A DNA stretch of 64,000 nucleotides from Nocardia asteroides (GTDB taxonomy: Bacteria; Actinomycetota; Actinomycetes; Mycobacteriales; Mycobacteriaceae), in assembly GCA_019930625.1 (NCBI GenBank), contig CP082844.1:4960001-5024000 (forward strand), written 5' to 3'. The position numbers and the translations under genes are program-made. The notes below the pieces were generated by a model. It saw only the letters and a list, made by a program, of their open reading frames with translations. It made no database searches and was not told the DNA's origin. Position 1 is the first letter of the stretch; each line of letters starts with the position of its first letter. This document shows positions 33,360-42,512 of this stretch, in pieces.

Positions 33360-35201
33360 TCAGCTGGTCGCCACCGCCGCGTCCGCCGTCGTGGTGACCG
33401 GTCCGGTGGGCTCGTGAACACCGGGGCCGAGGTCCGGTGCGTAGAGTTCGGCGATCTCGGTGGCGTACTTTTCGGCGATCACCCGGCGCTTGAGTTTCAT
33501 GGTGAGGGTCACTTCGTCGCCGCCTGCCTCCCAAAAGGTGGGCAGGACGCGGAACCGTTTGACTTGCTCCACCCGCGAGAGTCGACCGTTGCCCGCGGCG
33601 ATGCCCGCCGCGATCTGCTCGATGACACCGGCGTCGGCCGCCAGGGCCGCCGCCGAGGGATCGGTCAGGTGGTGGCGCGCGGCGTACGGCCCGGCGGTCT
33701 CGGCGTCGAGGACGACCAGTGCGGTGTTGTAGGGCCTGCCGTCGCCGATGACCGCGATGGCCCCGATCAGCGGTGTCGCCACCTTGATCGCGTTCTCGAT
33801 ATTGGTGGGAGACATGTTCTTGCCCGCGGAGTTGATGATCAGCTCCTTCTTGCGGTCCACCACCCGCAGATATCCGTCCTCATCGATGGTGATCACGTCG
33901 CCCGTGCTCAGCCAGCCGTCGGAGTCGACCGCCTCGGCGGTCTTACCGGGTTCCCCGCGGTAGCCCTTCATCACGAGCGGGCCGCGGACGTGGAGTTCGC
34001 CGTCGTCGGCGAGCCTGGCCCGCATACCTGGCAGGAGCTTGCCCACGGTGCCGAGCCTGGCGTCCCGGGGGTGGCTGACGCTGCAGATGCAGGTGAGTTC
34101 GGACATGCCCCAGATCTCGGCGATCGGGATGCCGAGTCCGGCGAAGAATCCGAGCGTTTCGGCCGGGATGGGCGCGGCGCCGGACATCGCCCAGCGGACG
34201 CGGTCGAGACCGAGTTTCGCGCGCAGCCCCGACAGGACCAGTTGGTCGGCGCGCGCCCACTCGGCGGCTACCGAATCCGGGACCGGCTCCCCGTTCAATT
34301 GACGCGCACTGCGCTGCGCGGCGACCGCCAGCGCCCAGCGCAGCGCGGCTCGCCTCTCTTCATCGGTTTCGTCGGCGACCGCGAATTCGACTGCCGCTTT
34401 GAGCTTTTCCCACACTCGAGGCACCGCGCCCCAGATCGTGGGGTGCAGGTCGGCCAAGGCGCTGCCGATCCGGCTCGGGTCGGCGACGCAGGTGACCTGG
34501 GTGCCGAACACCTCCTGGAAGTAGAGCGCGGTCAGCCGGTCGGCGATGTGCGCGGTGGGCATATAGGAGGTGATGGTGTCCCCGAATCGGATTCCCAGCA
34601 CTTGATCGACGGCGTAGCACTCGAACATCAGGTTCCCGTGGGTCGTCTCCACCCCTTTGGGATTGCCGGTGGTGCCCGAGGTGTAGATCAGCGTGGCCAC
34701 GTCTTCGGCCCGCACTGCCCGCCAAACGGCCTCGAAGTCGAAGTTCCGGTCGCCCGCGGCGATCAGGTCGGCGACCGACAAGGTCCCTCGCGGTGCGTCG
34801 TCGAGGCAGACGATGTGGTCGAGTTCGACCCCGCTGGCGCGTACTCGCTCGACATATTCGGGTTCGCACAGCACCAGGCGGACACCGGCGTTGCCGAGGA
34901 CGTACGCGATCTGCTCCGGCGACGCGGTGTTGTACACCGAGAAACTGGTCGCGCCGAGGTGCTGCGCCCCGACTTCGAGTGGATAGAACTCGATGCGGTT
35001 GGACATCATCAAGGCCACCGCGTCGCCGCGCCGCACCCCCAGCCCCGCCAATCCGGTGGCGACCGTCCGGACCTGCGCCGCGTAGTCGCGCCAAGTCAGA
35101 GTCGCGGCGTCCCCGGGAGTCCGAAGCGCGACCGCGTCGGGGTCGACGCTCGCGTTGTGTTGAAAGGCGGCGGGGAGTGTGTCGAAGCGTCGAGTACTCA
35201 C
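33360..35201 (-). CDS. Long-chain fatty-acid-CoA ligase (FadD11/FadD15-like)
   Basis: A 613-residue acyl-CoA synthetase. The P-loop TLIYTSGTTGNPKGVETTH, the A5 region EIWGMSELTCICS, the A7/A8 region WLSTGDVITIDEDGYL with RKKELIINSAGKNMSP, and the C-terminal LTMKLKRR are all present. The KNMSP motif and the length place it with the long-chain ACSL/FadD15-type ligases. GTG 35201 is the start. It is the last gene of a six-gene - strand operon with a BVMO, aldehyde dehydrogenase and SDR, so it probably activates the carboxylic acid that these enzymes release. Confidence 0.92.
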   Translation of the reverse strand: MSTRRFDTLPAAFQHNASVDPDAVALRTPGDAATLTWRDYAAQVRTVATGLAGLGVRRGDAVALMMSNRIEFYPLEVGAQHLGATSFSVYNTASPEQIAYVLGNAGVRLVLCEPEYVERVRASGVELDHIVCLDDAPRGTLSVADLIAAGDRNFDFEAVWRAVRAEDVATLIYTSGTTGNPKGVETTHGNLMFECYAVDQVLGIRFGDTITSYMPTAHIADRLTALYFQEVFGTQVTCVADPSRIGSALADLHPTIWGAVPRVWEKLKAAVEFAVADETDEERRAALRWALAVAAQRSARQLNGEPVPDSVAAEWARADQLVLSGLRAKLGLDRVRWAMSGAAPIPAETLGFFAGLGIPIAEIWGMSELTCICSVSHPRDARLGTVGKLLPGMRARLADDGELHVRGPLVMKGYRGEPGKTAEAVDSDGWLSTGDVITIDEDGYLRVVDRKKELIINSAGKNMSPTNIENAIKVATPLIGAIAVIGDGRPYNTALVVLDAETAGPYAARHHLTDPSAAALAADAGVIEQIAAGIAAGNGRLSRVEQVKRFRVLPTFWEAGGDEVTLTMKLKRRVIAEKYATEIAELYAPDLGPGVHEPTGPVTTTADAAVATS

Positions 35202-35270
35202 GCAGGGATTCCCTTCGGATCAGAGGAAGCGTGCCGGCTGGATCGAGGTGGGTGGAAGGGTCGGGAGACG

Positions 35271-36149
35271 TCAGGACCGTGCTGTGCGGGCTTCCACCCT
35301 GCGCAGCAAGTCGTGGACCCGGGCGTCGCGGGCGAGGGCGTGGTCGAGGACGACGTTGATCGCGCCGCGCAGCAGGGCATAGGGCTCCCAGCCTGCCGGT
35401 GCGATGGTGCGCGCCGCGCGGCGCTCGATTCCGTCGGCGATGGTCCGGGCCGCGTGCGCGGCCGAGATCCGTACGTTCAACGGCCACGGCAGTAGATCGT
35501 CCAGCTCACGGCCGAGTTCGTCGTGATCGAGCGTGTCGTGCGTCATCCGGGTGTCGACGATGCCGAAGTAGGCGATGCCCGCGGTAGCGCCGAAAGGCGC
35601 CAGCTCCACGCGCAGCGCCCGGCCCAACTGTTCGACCGCCGCTTTGCTGATCATGTACGGCGCTCCGGCCATGCCGGGCGCGAACGCCGCGCACGAGGAG
35701 ACCACGACCACGTGGCCACCGGCGGCGACGACGTGGTCGAGCGCTGGGCGCACCGTGTTGAACGCACCGGTGAGGTTGATGTCCATGACCCGATCGAAGT
35801 CGCGGCCGTCGAGGGTGCGCACCGTCGACGGACGAGGCACCACCCCCGCGTTGGCCACCACCACGTCCAAGCGGCCGAAATGGTCGGCGGCCCGGTCCAC
35901 GACCGCTTCCATCGCCGAGCGGTCGGCGACGTCGGCGGCGACGGCCAAGGCCCGGTCGCCGAGCGCGGCGGCTGCCGCGGCGACGGCGTCGTGGTCGACG
36001 TCGACGAGGACGACCGCGGCCTGCCGCTCGTGCAGCATGACCGCCAGCTCGCGCCCGATCCCGCGGCCGGCGCCGGTGATCAAAGCGACCCGTCCCTCGA
36101 CGGCATACCCGCGTCGCCCGCGAACGAAGGAGAGAAGGTCGCCCATCAT
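35271..36149 (-). CDS. Short-chain dehydrogenase/reductase
   Basis: A 292-residue classical SDR. Cofactor motif ALITGAGRGIGRELA, DVADRS, VVVANAGVVPRPS (NAG with Ala before), the catalytic Ser in VVVSSCAAFA and YMISKAAVEQLG (YxxxK) are in place. A C-terminal extension of about 60 residues (ending RVHDLLRRVEARTARS) is longer than usual. The ATG at 36149 overlaps the BVMO stop by four bases (ATGATG allows either of two codons). It should oxidise or reduce an alcohol/ketone in the pathway of the surrounding operon. Confidence 0.9.
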   Translation of the reverse strand: MMGDLLSFVRGRRGYAVEGRVALITGAGRGIGRELAVMLHERQAAVVLVDVDHDAVAAAAAALGDRALAVAADVADRSAMEAVVDRAADHFGRLDVVVANAGVVPRPSTVRTLDGRDFDRVMDINLTGAFNTVRPALDHVVAAGGHVVVVSSCAAFAPGMAGAPYMISKAAVEQLGRALRVELAPFGATAGIAYFGIVDTRMTHDTLDHDELGRELDDLLPWPLNVRISAAHAARTIADGIERRAARTIAPAGWEPYALLRGAINVVLDHALARDARVHDLLRRVEARTARS

Positions 36150-37612
36150 CGGCTCACCTGGTAGACCGCGGTGTCGAACCGGCTGGTGCGGTGCCGGTAT
36201 TCGAAGCTCCAGTTCGGGTAGAGACCGGCATTGAGACCATCCGGCGTCTGGTAGTAGCTCTGGCATCCGCCGGTGAGCCACACCGTCGACGAACTACGCC
36301 GGGCCATCTCCGCGACGAAAGCCGCCTGCGCCGCGGGCCGCACCTCGATCCGCCGCGCTCCGGCCGCGCGCGCGTTGCGCAAGGCGTCGACGATATAGGC
36401 GATCTGGGATTCGATCATGTAGATCGCGGACTGGTTGCCCGCGGCCCCGAAGGGTCCGAGCGTGCAGAAGAAGTTGGGAAACCCGGCGACCGTGACACCG
36501 AGATAGCTCTGCGGTCGCGTGCGGTAGAGCTGTGCCAGCGTTCGACCGTCGCTCCCGGCATAGCGCTCGTAGGCGCTGGGGATCGAGGTGAAACCGGTGC
36601 CGAAGATGATGGTGTCGACCGCGTGCTCGCTGCCGTCGCGCAGCAGGATCGAACGCGGACGGATCTCGGCGATGGCCTCGGTGAGGACTTCGACGTTCGG
36701 CTGGTCGAGCGCCGGGAGGTAGGTGTCGGAGAAAATGGCGCGTTTGCAGCCGATCACGTAGTCGGGGGTGAGCTTCGCGCGCAGGTCCGGATCGCGCACC
36801 TGACGCGACAGCTGCCATCGGCCCAGCGCTTCGTAGGGATGCCGGAAGCGTTGGTCGACCAGTGAGATGAGTCCGAACGTCTCGATCGCCGCGTAGAACC
36901 CGCCGCGAATCACGCGCTGCGCCAGCGGGATACGCCGGAGCAGACGTCGCTCCAGTTCGGACGTACGCCGATCCATGCGCGGGACGATCCACGGCGCCGA
37001 TCGCTGCAACAGCAGCAACCGGGACACTTTCGGCTGGATCTCCGGTACGAACTGCACCGCGGAGGCGCCGGTGCCGATCACCGCGACCCGCTCACCGGTG
37101 AGATCGTGCTCGTGATCCCAGTGCAGTGAGTGGAACGCCGTGCCCGCGAAGGACTCGATGCCCGGCAGCGGCGGGTACTTCGCCTCGGCGAAAAGCCCGG
37201 TCGCCGAGAGCAGGAAGTCCGCGGTGAGCGTTCCTCGCGAGGTCTCGATCCGCCAGAGCGAACGCTTCTCGTCCCACCGGGCGTCGAGCAGTTCGGTGCC
37301 GAACCGGATGTGCCGGACGACATCGTGTTCGGTGGCCACCGCGCGGATGTACTCGAGGATCTCCCGCTGCCGCCCATAGGTGCGCGACCAGTCCGGATTG
37401 GGTGCGAACGAGTAGCTGTAGAGGTGGGACGGCACGTCGCAGGCACAACCGGGATAGGTGTTGGCGCGCCACGTACCACCGAGGTCGTCGGCTCGTTCGA
37501 GGACGACCAGGTCGTCGAATCCGGCCTCGCGCAGCTTGATCGCCAGGCCGATGCCGCCCAGTCCCGCACCGATGATCGCTATCGGTGTGTGCTCGATCGG
37601 ATCGGCATTCAC
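36146..37612 (-). CDS. Flavin-binding Baeyer-Villiger-type monooxygenase
   Basis: A 488-residue FAD/NADPH monooxygenase. It has an N-terminal FAD loop (IAIIGAGLGGIGLAIKL), the WRANTYPGCACDVPSHLYSY segment of class B enzymes, the BVMO fingerprint FAGTAFHSLHW followed by DH, and the NADPH loop VAVIGTGASAVQ. The family oxygenates ketones to esters or oxidises N and S atoms. The start is GTG at 37612, overlapping the aldehyde dehydrogenase stop by four bases (GTGA); the longer frame upstream is antisense-like nonsense. It resembles MymA (Rv3083), whose operon also contains SDR and FadD genes. Confidence 0.9.
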   Translation of the reverse strand: MNADPIEHTPIAIIGAGLGGIGLAIKLREAGFDDLVVLERADDLGGTWRANTYPGCACDVPSHLYSYSFAPNPDWSRTYGRQREILEYIRAVATEHDVVRHIRFGTELLDARWDEKRSLWRIETSRGTLTADFLLSATGLFAEAKYPPLPGIESFAGTAFHSLHWDHEHDLTGERVAVIGTGASAVQFVPEIQPKVSRLLLLQRSAPWIVPRMDRRTSELERRLLRRIPLAQRVIRGGFYAAIETFGLISLVDQRFRHPYEALGRWQLSRQVRDPDLRAKLTPDYVIGCKRAIFSDTYLPALDQPNVEVLTEAIAEIRPRSILLRDGSEHAVDTIIFGTGFTSIPSAYERYAGSDGRTLAQLYRTRPQSYLGVTVAGFPNFFCTLGPFGAAGNQSAIYMIESQIAYIVDALRNARAAGARRIEVRPAAQAAFVAEMARRSSSTVWLTGGCQSYYQTPDGLNAGLYPNWSFEYRHRTSRFDTAVYQVSR

Positions 37613-39111
37613 CGGCGCTTCCTTCCGTGCAGAACCGCCACGAGCAGGTCGACGATCGTGTCCACGCGGTGGTCCCGCCGGAACGATGTCAGCGGCAGCG
37701 GAGACGGGAAGCGCTGACGGGTGGCGGCTTTGGCGTAGGTGAACTCCCTGAGCCCGTCCGGCCCGTGGACGCGGCCGAATCCGGAGGCGCCAACGCCGCC
37801 GAGCGGCAGAGCGGGGATGGTGGCGTGCGCGACGAACGCGTTGATCGAAACGCCGCCCGCGCGAATGCGGTCGGCGATGTCGCGCCCGTGGCGGCGTGCG
37901 AAGACGGTTCCGCCCAGCCCGTACGCCCCGCGGTTGACCAGCTCGACGGCCTCGTCCATGTCCCGGACCTTGGTGACGGTGAGCGTGGGACCGAAGGTCT
38001 CCTCCGTCACCGCGGGTGCGTCCTCGGGGACGTCGACGAGGACGGTCGGCTGGACGAACTGACGATCGATGCCGTCCGGGCCTCCGAGCACGGCCCGGGC
38101 GCCACGGGCGATGGCATCCTCGACGTGGCGGCGAATGATCGAAAGCTGTTTCGGCATGGTGATGGGCCCGATCTTCGAATCCGCCGTGCCGGCCTCGATC
38201 CCGGTCGCCGCCGCCACCAGCTCGGCGAGGAACTCGTCGTAGACCTCGGCGTGGACGTAGACGCGCTCCACGGCCAGGCAGGTCTGTCCGGCGTTGGACA
38301 ATCCGCCCCATACCGCCGCGTCGGCCGCGGCCTCGAGGTCGGCATCGGCGTCCACGATCAGCGCGTCCTTGCCGCCGCACTCCATCAGCACCGGGGTGAG
38401 ATTCTGCGCGCACGCGGCCATGACGAGCTTGCCGGTGGCGGTGGAACCGGTGAACCCGATCTTCCCGACATCGCTGCGGCACAGCGCGTTCCCGGTAGGG
38501 CCGAGACCTGTGACCACCTGGAGGGCCGGTGCGGCGGGCGCAGTGCGAGCGAAGGCCTCCGCGAGCCAAAGCCCGACACCGGGGGTGTACTCGCTGGGTT
38601 TGAACACCACGGCGTTCCCGGCGGCCAGCGCGAACGAGATCGACCCGAGCGGAGTGAAGACCGGGTAGTTCCACGGTCCGATGACGCCGACCACTCCGAG
38701 GGGAAGATACTCGACCGAGGCCGCATGATTGAACGTCAGCATGCTCGACGGCACGCTCCGACGCCCCAGCACCTTCTCGGCGTTGGATGCAGCCCACCGC
38801 AAGTGTTCGAGGGCCATGGCGATCTCGAGCTTGGCGTCGGAGATCGGTTTGCCCATCTCCCGGTGCACGACCTGCGCCAATTCCGCGCGTCCCGAGGCGA
38901 TTTCGGCGCGCCAGGCGTCCAGGTACCGAGCGCGTCCGGCGAAGCCGAGGCCGCGCCACCAGGCCGCGGCCTCGTGGGCGGTGGCGACGACGGCATCGAC
39001 GTCGTGGCGGTCGTGGACCGGATAGGTGCCGACCACCTCACCGGTGGCCGGATCGCGCACGTCGAAGGTCGACACCGCGGGCTGTACGGGATTGTTCGTC
39101 GAGACTTTCAA
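37609..39111 (-). CDS. Aldehyde dehydrogenase
   Basis: A 500-residue NAD(P)-dependent aldehyde dehydrogenase. Key parts: VVGVIGPWNYPVFTPLG, FKPSEYTPGVG, the cofactor loop GFTGSTATGKLV, the general-base Glu in LMECGGKDALIV, the nucleophile Cys in SNAGQTCLAVERV, and EETFGPTLTV. The ending GGVGASGFGRVHG is normal. The start is TTG at 39111 after GGGAG, and no better start is nearby. Its stop overlaps the BVMO start. It would oxidise an aldehyde made by the upstream oxygenase to an acid, which FadD at the end of the operon could activate. Confidence 0.93.
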   Translation of the reverse strand: MKVSTNNPVQPAVSTFDVRDPATGEVVGTYPVHDRHDVDAVVATAHEAAAWWRGLGFAGRARYLDAWRAEIASGRAELAQVVHREMGKPISDAKLEIAMALEHLRWAASNAEKVLGRRSVPSSMLTFNHAASVEYLPLGVVGVIGPWNYPVFTPLGSISFALAAGNAVVFKPSEYTPGVGLWLAEAFARTAPAAPALQVVTGLGPTGNALCRSDVGKIGFTGSTATGKLVMAACAQNLTPVLMECGGKDALIVDADADLEAAADAAVWGGLSNAGQTCLAVERVYVHAEVYDEFLAELVAAATGIEAGTADSKIGPITMPKQLSIIRRHVEDAIARGARAVLGGPDGIDRQFVQPTVLVDVPEDAPAVTEETFGPTLTVTKVRDMDEAVELVNRGAYGLGGTVFARRHGRDIADRIRAGGVSINAFVAHATIPALPLGGVGASGFGRVHGPDGLREFTYAKAATRQRFPSPLPLTSFRRDHRVDTIVDLLVAVLHGRKRR

Positions 39112-39171
39112 CGACTCGTCTCCCTCGATCGGCGACGGATAGACAACAGGCGTCCCTTTCGTTCAGCGGTC

Positions 39172-40224
39172 TCAGAGATCGACCACGAGGTGGTCGCCGG
39201 CGGCACGAGAGACGCAGACCAGCATCTGGTTCTCGCGTTCGGGCGCGGTGAGCAGGCGGTCACGGTGGTCGACAGCCCCGTCGACCACCGTGACCTTGCA
39301 GGTGCCGCAGAAACCCTGGCGACAGGAGTAGGGGGCGTTCGGCAGTGCGCGGTGGATCGCGGTGAGCGCCGATTCGTCGGCCCCGACCCGGACGGTGGCG
39401 CCGGTGCGGATCAACGTGAGGTCGAACTCGGCGCCGTCGACGACCGGGAGGGCGGAGAACCGTTCGGTGTGCAACGATCCGGTCGGGTTGAGTTCGAACA
39501 TGCACCGCTGCGCCGCCTCGAGCATCGGTGGTGGTCCACACACGTACACCGCGGCGCCGGGTTCGGCGCGAGACAGCAGGGCGGCGACGTCGGGTGGACC
39601 GAATTCGTCGTCCGGCCGGATTTCGGCATCCGGCAGGTCGGCGAGAAACGGCATGGTCTCGCGGGAGCGGCCCACGTACACCAGGCGTCCACGCGTACCC
39701 GCCGCCTCGACCATCGGGAGGATCGGGGTGATGCCGATGCCACCGGCCAGGAACAGATACGACGGCGCGTCGATGAAAGTGAACGCGTTACGCGGCCCAC
39801 GGATCCGCAGCGGATCGCCGACCCGCAGCGATCGGTGTATCTCCCGCGATCCGCCGCCGCCCTCGGGAATCAGCCGTACGGCGATGCGATAGCGGAAGCG
39901 GTCGGCCGGGTCGCCGCACAGGGAGTACTGGCGCTGTCGGCCCGACGGCAAGAACACATCCACGTGCGCCCCCGGTCGCCACGCGGGCAGCGGCCCGCCA
40001 TCGGCCGCGCGCAGGGTCAGGCTCACCACGTCGGCCGCTTCGCGGGCGATGCCGGTGATCGTGGTGTCCAGATCGAATCCGGTGCGGCGCATCGCGTTCG
40101 GGCGCGACAGGAGCGCGGCGGCGCGGCCGGTGACGAACACCTTGCGATAAATGTCCATGACATCGCCGAGCAGACGTAATCCCGTCGGCGCCGCGCGGTC
40201 GGACACGGCCGGTGGTCCGCTCAT
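39172..40224 (-). CDS. Ferredoxin-NAD(P)H oxidoreductase (PDR type)
   Basis: A 350-residue electron-transfer protein with three domains. The FMN/FAD-binding barrel includes RQRQYSLCGDPAD. The NAD(P)H-binding domain has LFLAGGIGITPILPMV and VYVCGPPPMLEAA. The C-terminal plant-type [2Fe-2S] domain has its ligands in YSCRQGFCGTCKVTV and a distal Cys in MLVCVSRA. The order matches phthalate dioxygenase reductase. The ATG at 40224 overlaps the upstream stop by one base. It should deliver electrons to the diiron-like protein encoded just upstream. A further N-terminal 45 residues precede the barrel. Confidence 0.92.
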   Translation of the reverse strand: MSGPPAVSDRAAPTGLRLLGDVMDIYRKVFVTGRAAALLSRPNAMRRTGFDLDTTITGIAREAADVVSLTLRAADGGPLPAWRPGAHVDVFLPSGRQRQYSLCGDPADRFRYRIAVRLIPEGGGGSREIHRSLRVGDPLRIRGPRNAFTFIDAPSYLFLAGGIGITPILPMVEAAGTRGRLVYVGRSRETMPFLADLPDAEIRPDDEFGPPDVAALLSRAEPGAAVYVCGPPPMLEAAQRCMFELNPTGSLHTERFSALPVVDGAEFDLTLIRTGATVRVGADESALTAIHRALPNAPYSCRQGFCGTCKVTVVDGAVDHRDRLLTAPERENQMLVCVSRAAGDHLVVDL

Positions 40225-41114
40225 CACCGCGCCGCCCGCGCAGCAGGCGAATGCGCCAGGTAGCGTAGCGCTTTGTCCATCGGGCCCAGCTGGGACGGAT
40301 GGAATCCCGGCCGCAGATACCGCGGCATCTCGGTGAAGAACACCGTCCATTTCGGGATGACTCCCCGCCGGGTGGCGCTCCAGAACTGTAGACCCCAGAA
40401 CCGGCCTTTCCGCGGCGACGGATCCTTCCGGTACAGATAGGCGGTCGAGACGATGAACAGCGGCAGCAACGTCGCGCTCGCCAGGATCGCCGTGCGAGCC
40501 TTTCGCGCATAGCTGCCGTCCAAGTGCATGAAGGCGTCGTAGACGACGCTGCGGTGCTCCACCTCTTCGGCGCCGTGCCACCGGACCAGGTCCAGCATCG
40601 CCGGATGCATGCCCTTCTCCTCGAGGATGTCGGCGTTGAGCAGCCAATCCCCGAGTACCGCGGTGTAGTGCTCCATTCCCGCGAACAGCCCCAGTCGTTC
40701 CTTGAGCCACTCGTCGCGCGCGCGTCCGGTCAAGCCGTGGTCTCCGAGGATGCGATCGACCAGCCAGGCGACTTTGGCGACGTAGGAGTCGACGTCCAAA
40801 CCGATCGCTCGCAGATGCCTGCGCGCGGCTTCGTGACTGTTGGCGTGCATGGTTTCCTGCCCGATGAACCCCGTCACCTCCTCCCGCAATCGCTCGTCGT
40901 CGATGTGCGGGAGAGCTTCGGCCAGCGCCTGTGCCATGGCGCGTTCCCCTTCGGGTAGCACCAGGTGCATCACATTGACGATGTGGGTGGCCAGGGCTTC
41001 ACCCGGCACATAGTGCATGGGCACGGAATCGAAATCGAAATGGACGTCGCGCGCGGTGATCGCATGCGCTTCGTCGCGATACCGGCGCTGGGTCGCGCCC
41101 GCCTGCTCAGCCAT
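40224..41114 (-). CDS. Metal-dependent hydrolase / diiron-like protein (PF10118 type)
   Basis: A 296-residue member of the putative metal-dependent hydrolase group PF10118. Two ferritin-like metal motifs are visible, GFIGQETMHANSHEAA and WHGAEEVEHRSVVYDAF, each with Glu-x-x-His. A hydrophobic stretch (ILASATLLPLFIVSTAYLY) suggests membrane association. Coupling (TGATG) to a three-domain oxygenase-type reductase suggests that the protein is really a diiron hydroxylase fed by that reductase; this is inference. ATG 41114 is the start. It is the first gene of the six-gene operon, divergent from a TetR regulator. Confidence 0.8.
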   Translation of the reverse strand: MAEQAGATQRRYRDEAHAITARDVHFDFDSVPMHYVPGEALATHIVNVMHLVLPEGERAMAQALAEALPHIDDERLREEVTGFIGQETMHANSHEAARRHLRAIGLDVDSYVAKVAWLVDRILGDHGLTGRARDEWLKERLGLFAGMEHYTAVLGDWLLNADILEEKGMHPAMLDLVRWHGAEEVEHRSVVYDAFMHLDGSYARKARTAILASATLLPLFIVSTAYLYRKDPSPRKGRFWGLQFWSATRRGVIPKWTVFFTEMPRYLRPGFHPSQLGPMDKALRYLAHSPAARAAR

Positions 41115-41142
41115 GACCCGACCGTACATAACTACAAATCAT

Positions 41143-41183
41143 ATTGCAATGTTGCAGCAACAACTAGGCTCGAATGTTGCAGA
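41143..41183. promoter_or_regulatory. Candidate operator cluster between tetR and BVMO operon
   Basis: The 96-base divergent spacer holds ATTGCAAT (41143-41150), the perfect palindrome TGTTGCAGCAACA (41150-41162) and a repeated AATGTTGCAGA (41173-41183). The spacer is AT-richer than its surroundings. These overlapping repeats are the likely binding region of the TetR protein encoded at 41211. Confidence 0.6.
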
Positions 41184-41210
41184 AAGGATCGGCTTTGCTA
41201 GCGTTGGCCT

Positions 41211-41843
41211 ATGCCCACCGCGTCGAAGAGCCCTGCGAACAGCGAAAACGCTGCCAGTGACCTCGTCACCCGGATTCTGGACGCGGCCTTGGTCCTGTTC
41301 GAGCAGGTCGGTGTCAAGAAAACGACGATCGAGGAAGTGGCCAGGAAGGCGGGCGTCGACCGGGTGACCGTCTATCGCCACGTCGGGGGCCGCGACGACC
41401 TGGTGCAAGCCGTGATCAGTCGCGAGGTCGCCGCGGTACTCGCCGAAATCGCCCAGATCCCCGACCGCCACGACGATCTCGGCGATCTCGTCGCCGACAT
41501 CTTCGTCACCGTCATCACCCGCTGGCGCACGAATCCGCTCGTCGACCGCATGCTGGCCCTGGAGCCCGCGCGTGTGGTCTTGAAACTCACCGTCGACGGC
41601 GCGGGACCCTTCGCGATGTCAGTCCATACCACCGACACCGCGCTCCAGCGCGCCGTCGAGCGGGGAATACTCCCGCCCGCTACGGATTTGACCACCCGTG
41701 CGGAAATCGTGTGCCGGATCGTCCACTCGCTGATCCTCGCCCCGCACGGGCTCACCGAACTGCGAACCGACCGGCAACTCGGCGATTTCGCTCGCACCTA
41801 CCTGGTGCCCGTGGTGGCCGGACCCAACGTCCTGCCCGGCTGA
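41211..41843 (+). CDS. TetR-family transcriptional regulator
   Basis: A 210-residue regulator. The helix-turn-helix is clear (LDAALVLFEQVGVKKTTIEE then KAGVDRVTVYRHVGGRDDLV). The first 15 residues are a polar extension. It is divergent from the six-gene oxygenase/FadD operon, with repeat-rich spacer between them, so it most likely represses that operon and itself. ATG 41211 is the start; no strong ribosome site is seen. Confidence 0.9.
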   Translation: MPTASKSPANSENAASDLVTRILDAALVLFEQVGVKKTTIEEVARKAGVDRVTVYRHVGGRDDLVQAVISREVAAVLAEIAQIPDRHDDLGDLVADIFVTVITRWRTNPLVDRMLALEPARVVLKLTVDGAGPFAMSVHTTDTALQRAVERGILPPATDLTTRAEIVCRIVHSLILAPHGLTELRTDRQLGDFARTYLVPVVAGPNVLPG

Positions 41844-41987
41844 CATCCGAGCGCGCGAGACCCCCGCGCCGTCGTGCTGATGCGCGCGAATGCTCGGTTC
41901 CGGCGCGTCAACAGCTTTCGGCGACTTGTAGGGTTCGGGCAGCGCCGGAAGAATGTCCGGCGAAGGCGCGGAGGAAGGGACGGCGGG

Positions 41988-42512
41988 ATGTCGGACGCTT
42001 CGGTCGAGGTCCTCCTGGACGACTTCGAGAACAAGGACAAGTGGGAGGTCGCGGCAGCGGGGGCGGACCGGACGCATCTGACGACGTTCGCCGAGGGCGC
42101 GCCGGGCAAGAGGCCCGGGGTGTACGCCGATGGCGTCGCGGGCGCCGACTACCGCGCGCTCGTGCTGTTGATCCGGTCGGCGACCGACGATCTCGAGGTC
42201 GAGCTCGACGTTCGGCCGGGGCAGTCCTTCTCGATCGCCGGACGGTTGGAAGCCTTGAGTCTGTGGGTGCGCTCGCCGCACGCCTCGATCCGGGTGTCCG
42301 CGCGGGTGCGCGGCGCAAGCCGGGACGAGCGAGAGCTGGACTTGGGGGACATCGCCGCGAACGCAGAGTGGCGACCTCTCACACGGGAACTCGCCGACCC
42401 GATGGACGACGCCGACCTCATAGCTTTGACGATCCGGCTCACCCAGGTAGTGAAGCGGGAAGGCGAAGTGATGATCCTGCTCGACGACCTGACCGCCCGT
42501 ACGACGGCGTAA
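41988..42512 (+). CDS. Hypothetical beta-rich (jelly-roll-like) protein
   Basis: A 174-residue protein without signal peptide. It opens with VEVLLDDFENKDKWEV, a motif shared by FlaA-like and carbohydrate-binding jelly-roll domains. It continues with alternating strands (LEVELDVRPGQSFSIAG, SIRVSARVRGASRDER) and ends MILLDDLTARTTA. This pattern supports a single beta-sandwich. The binding partner is unknown. The start is ATG at 41988 after a GGAAGGGA site. It follows the tetR gene by 144 bases and seems to be transcribed alone. Confidence 0.5.
   Translation: MSDASVEVLLDDFENKDKWEVAAAGADRTHLTTFAEGAPGKRPGVYADGVAGADYRALVLLIRSATDDLEVELDVRPGQSFSIAGRLEALSLWVRSPHASIRVSARVRGASRDERELDLGDIAANAEWRPLTRELADPMDDADLIALTIRLTQVVKREGEVMILLDDLTARTTA

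Noticed and set aside
36146..38959. A 937-residue - strand frame
   Set aside because: Only the last 488 codons (from GTG 37612) encode the BVMO. The upstream part is a shadow of the aldehyde dehydrogenase gene, rich in Arg/Gly without any motif.
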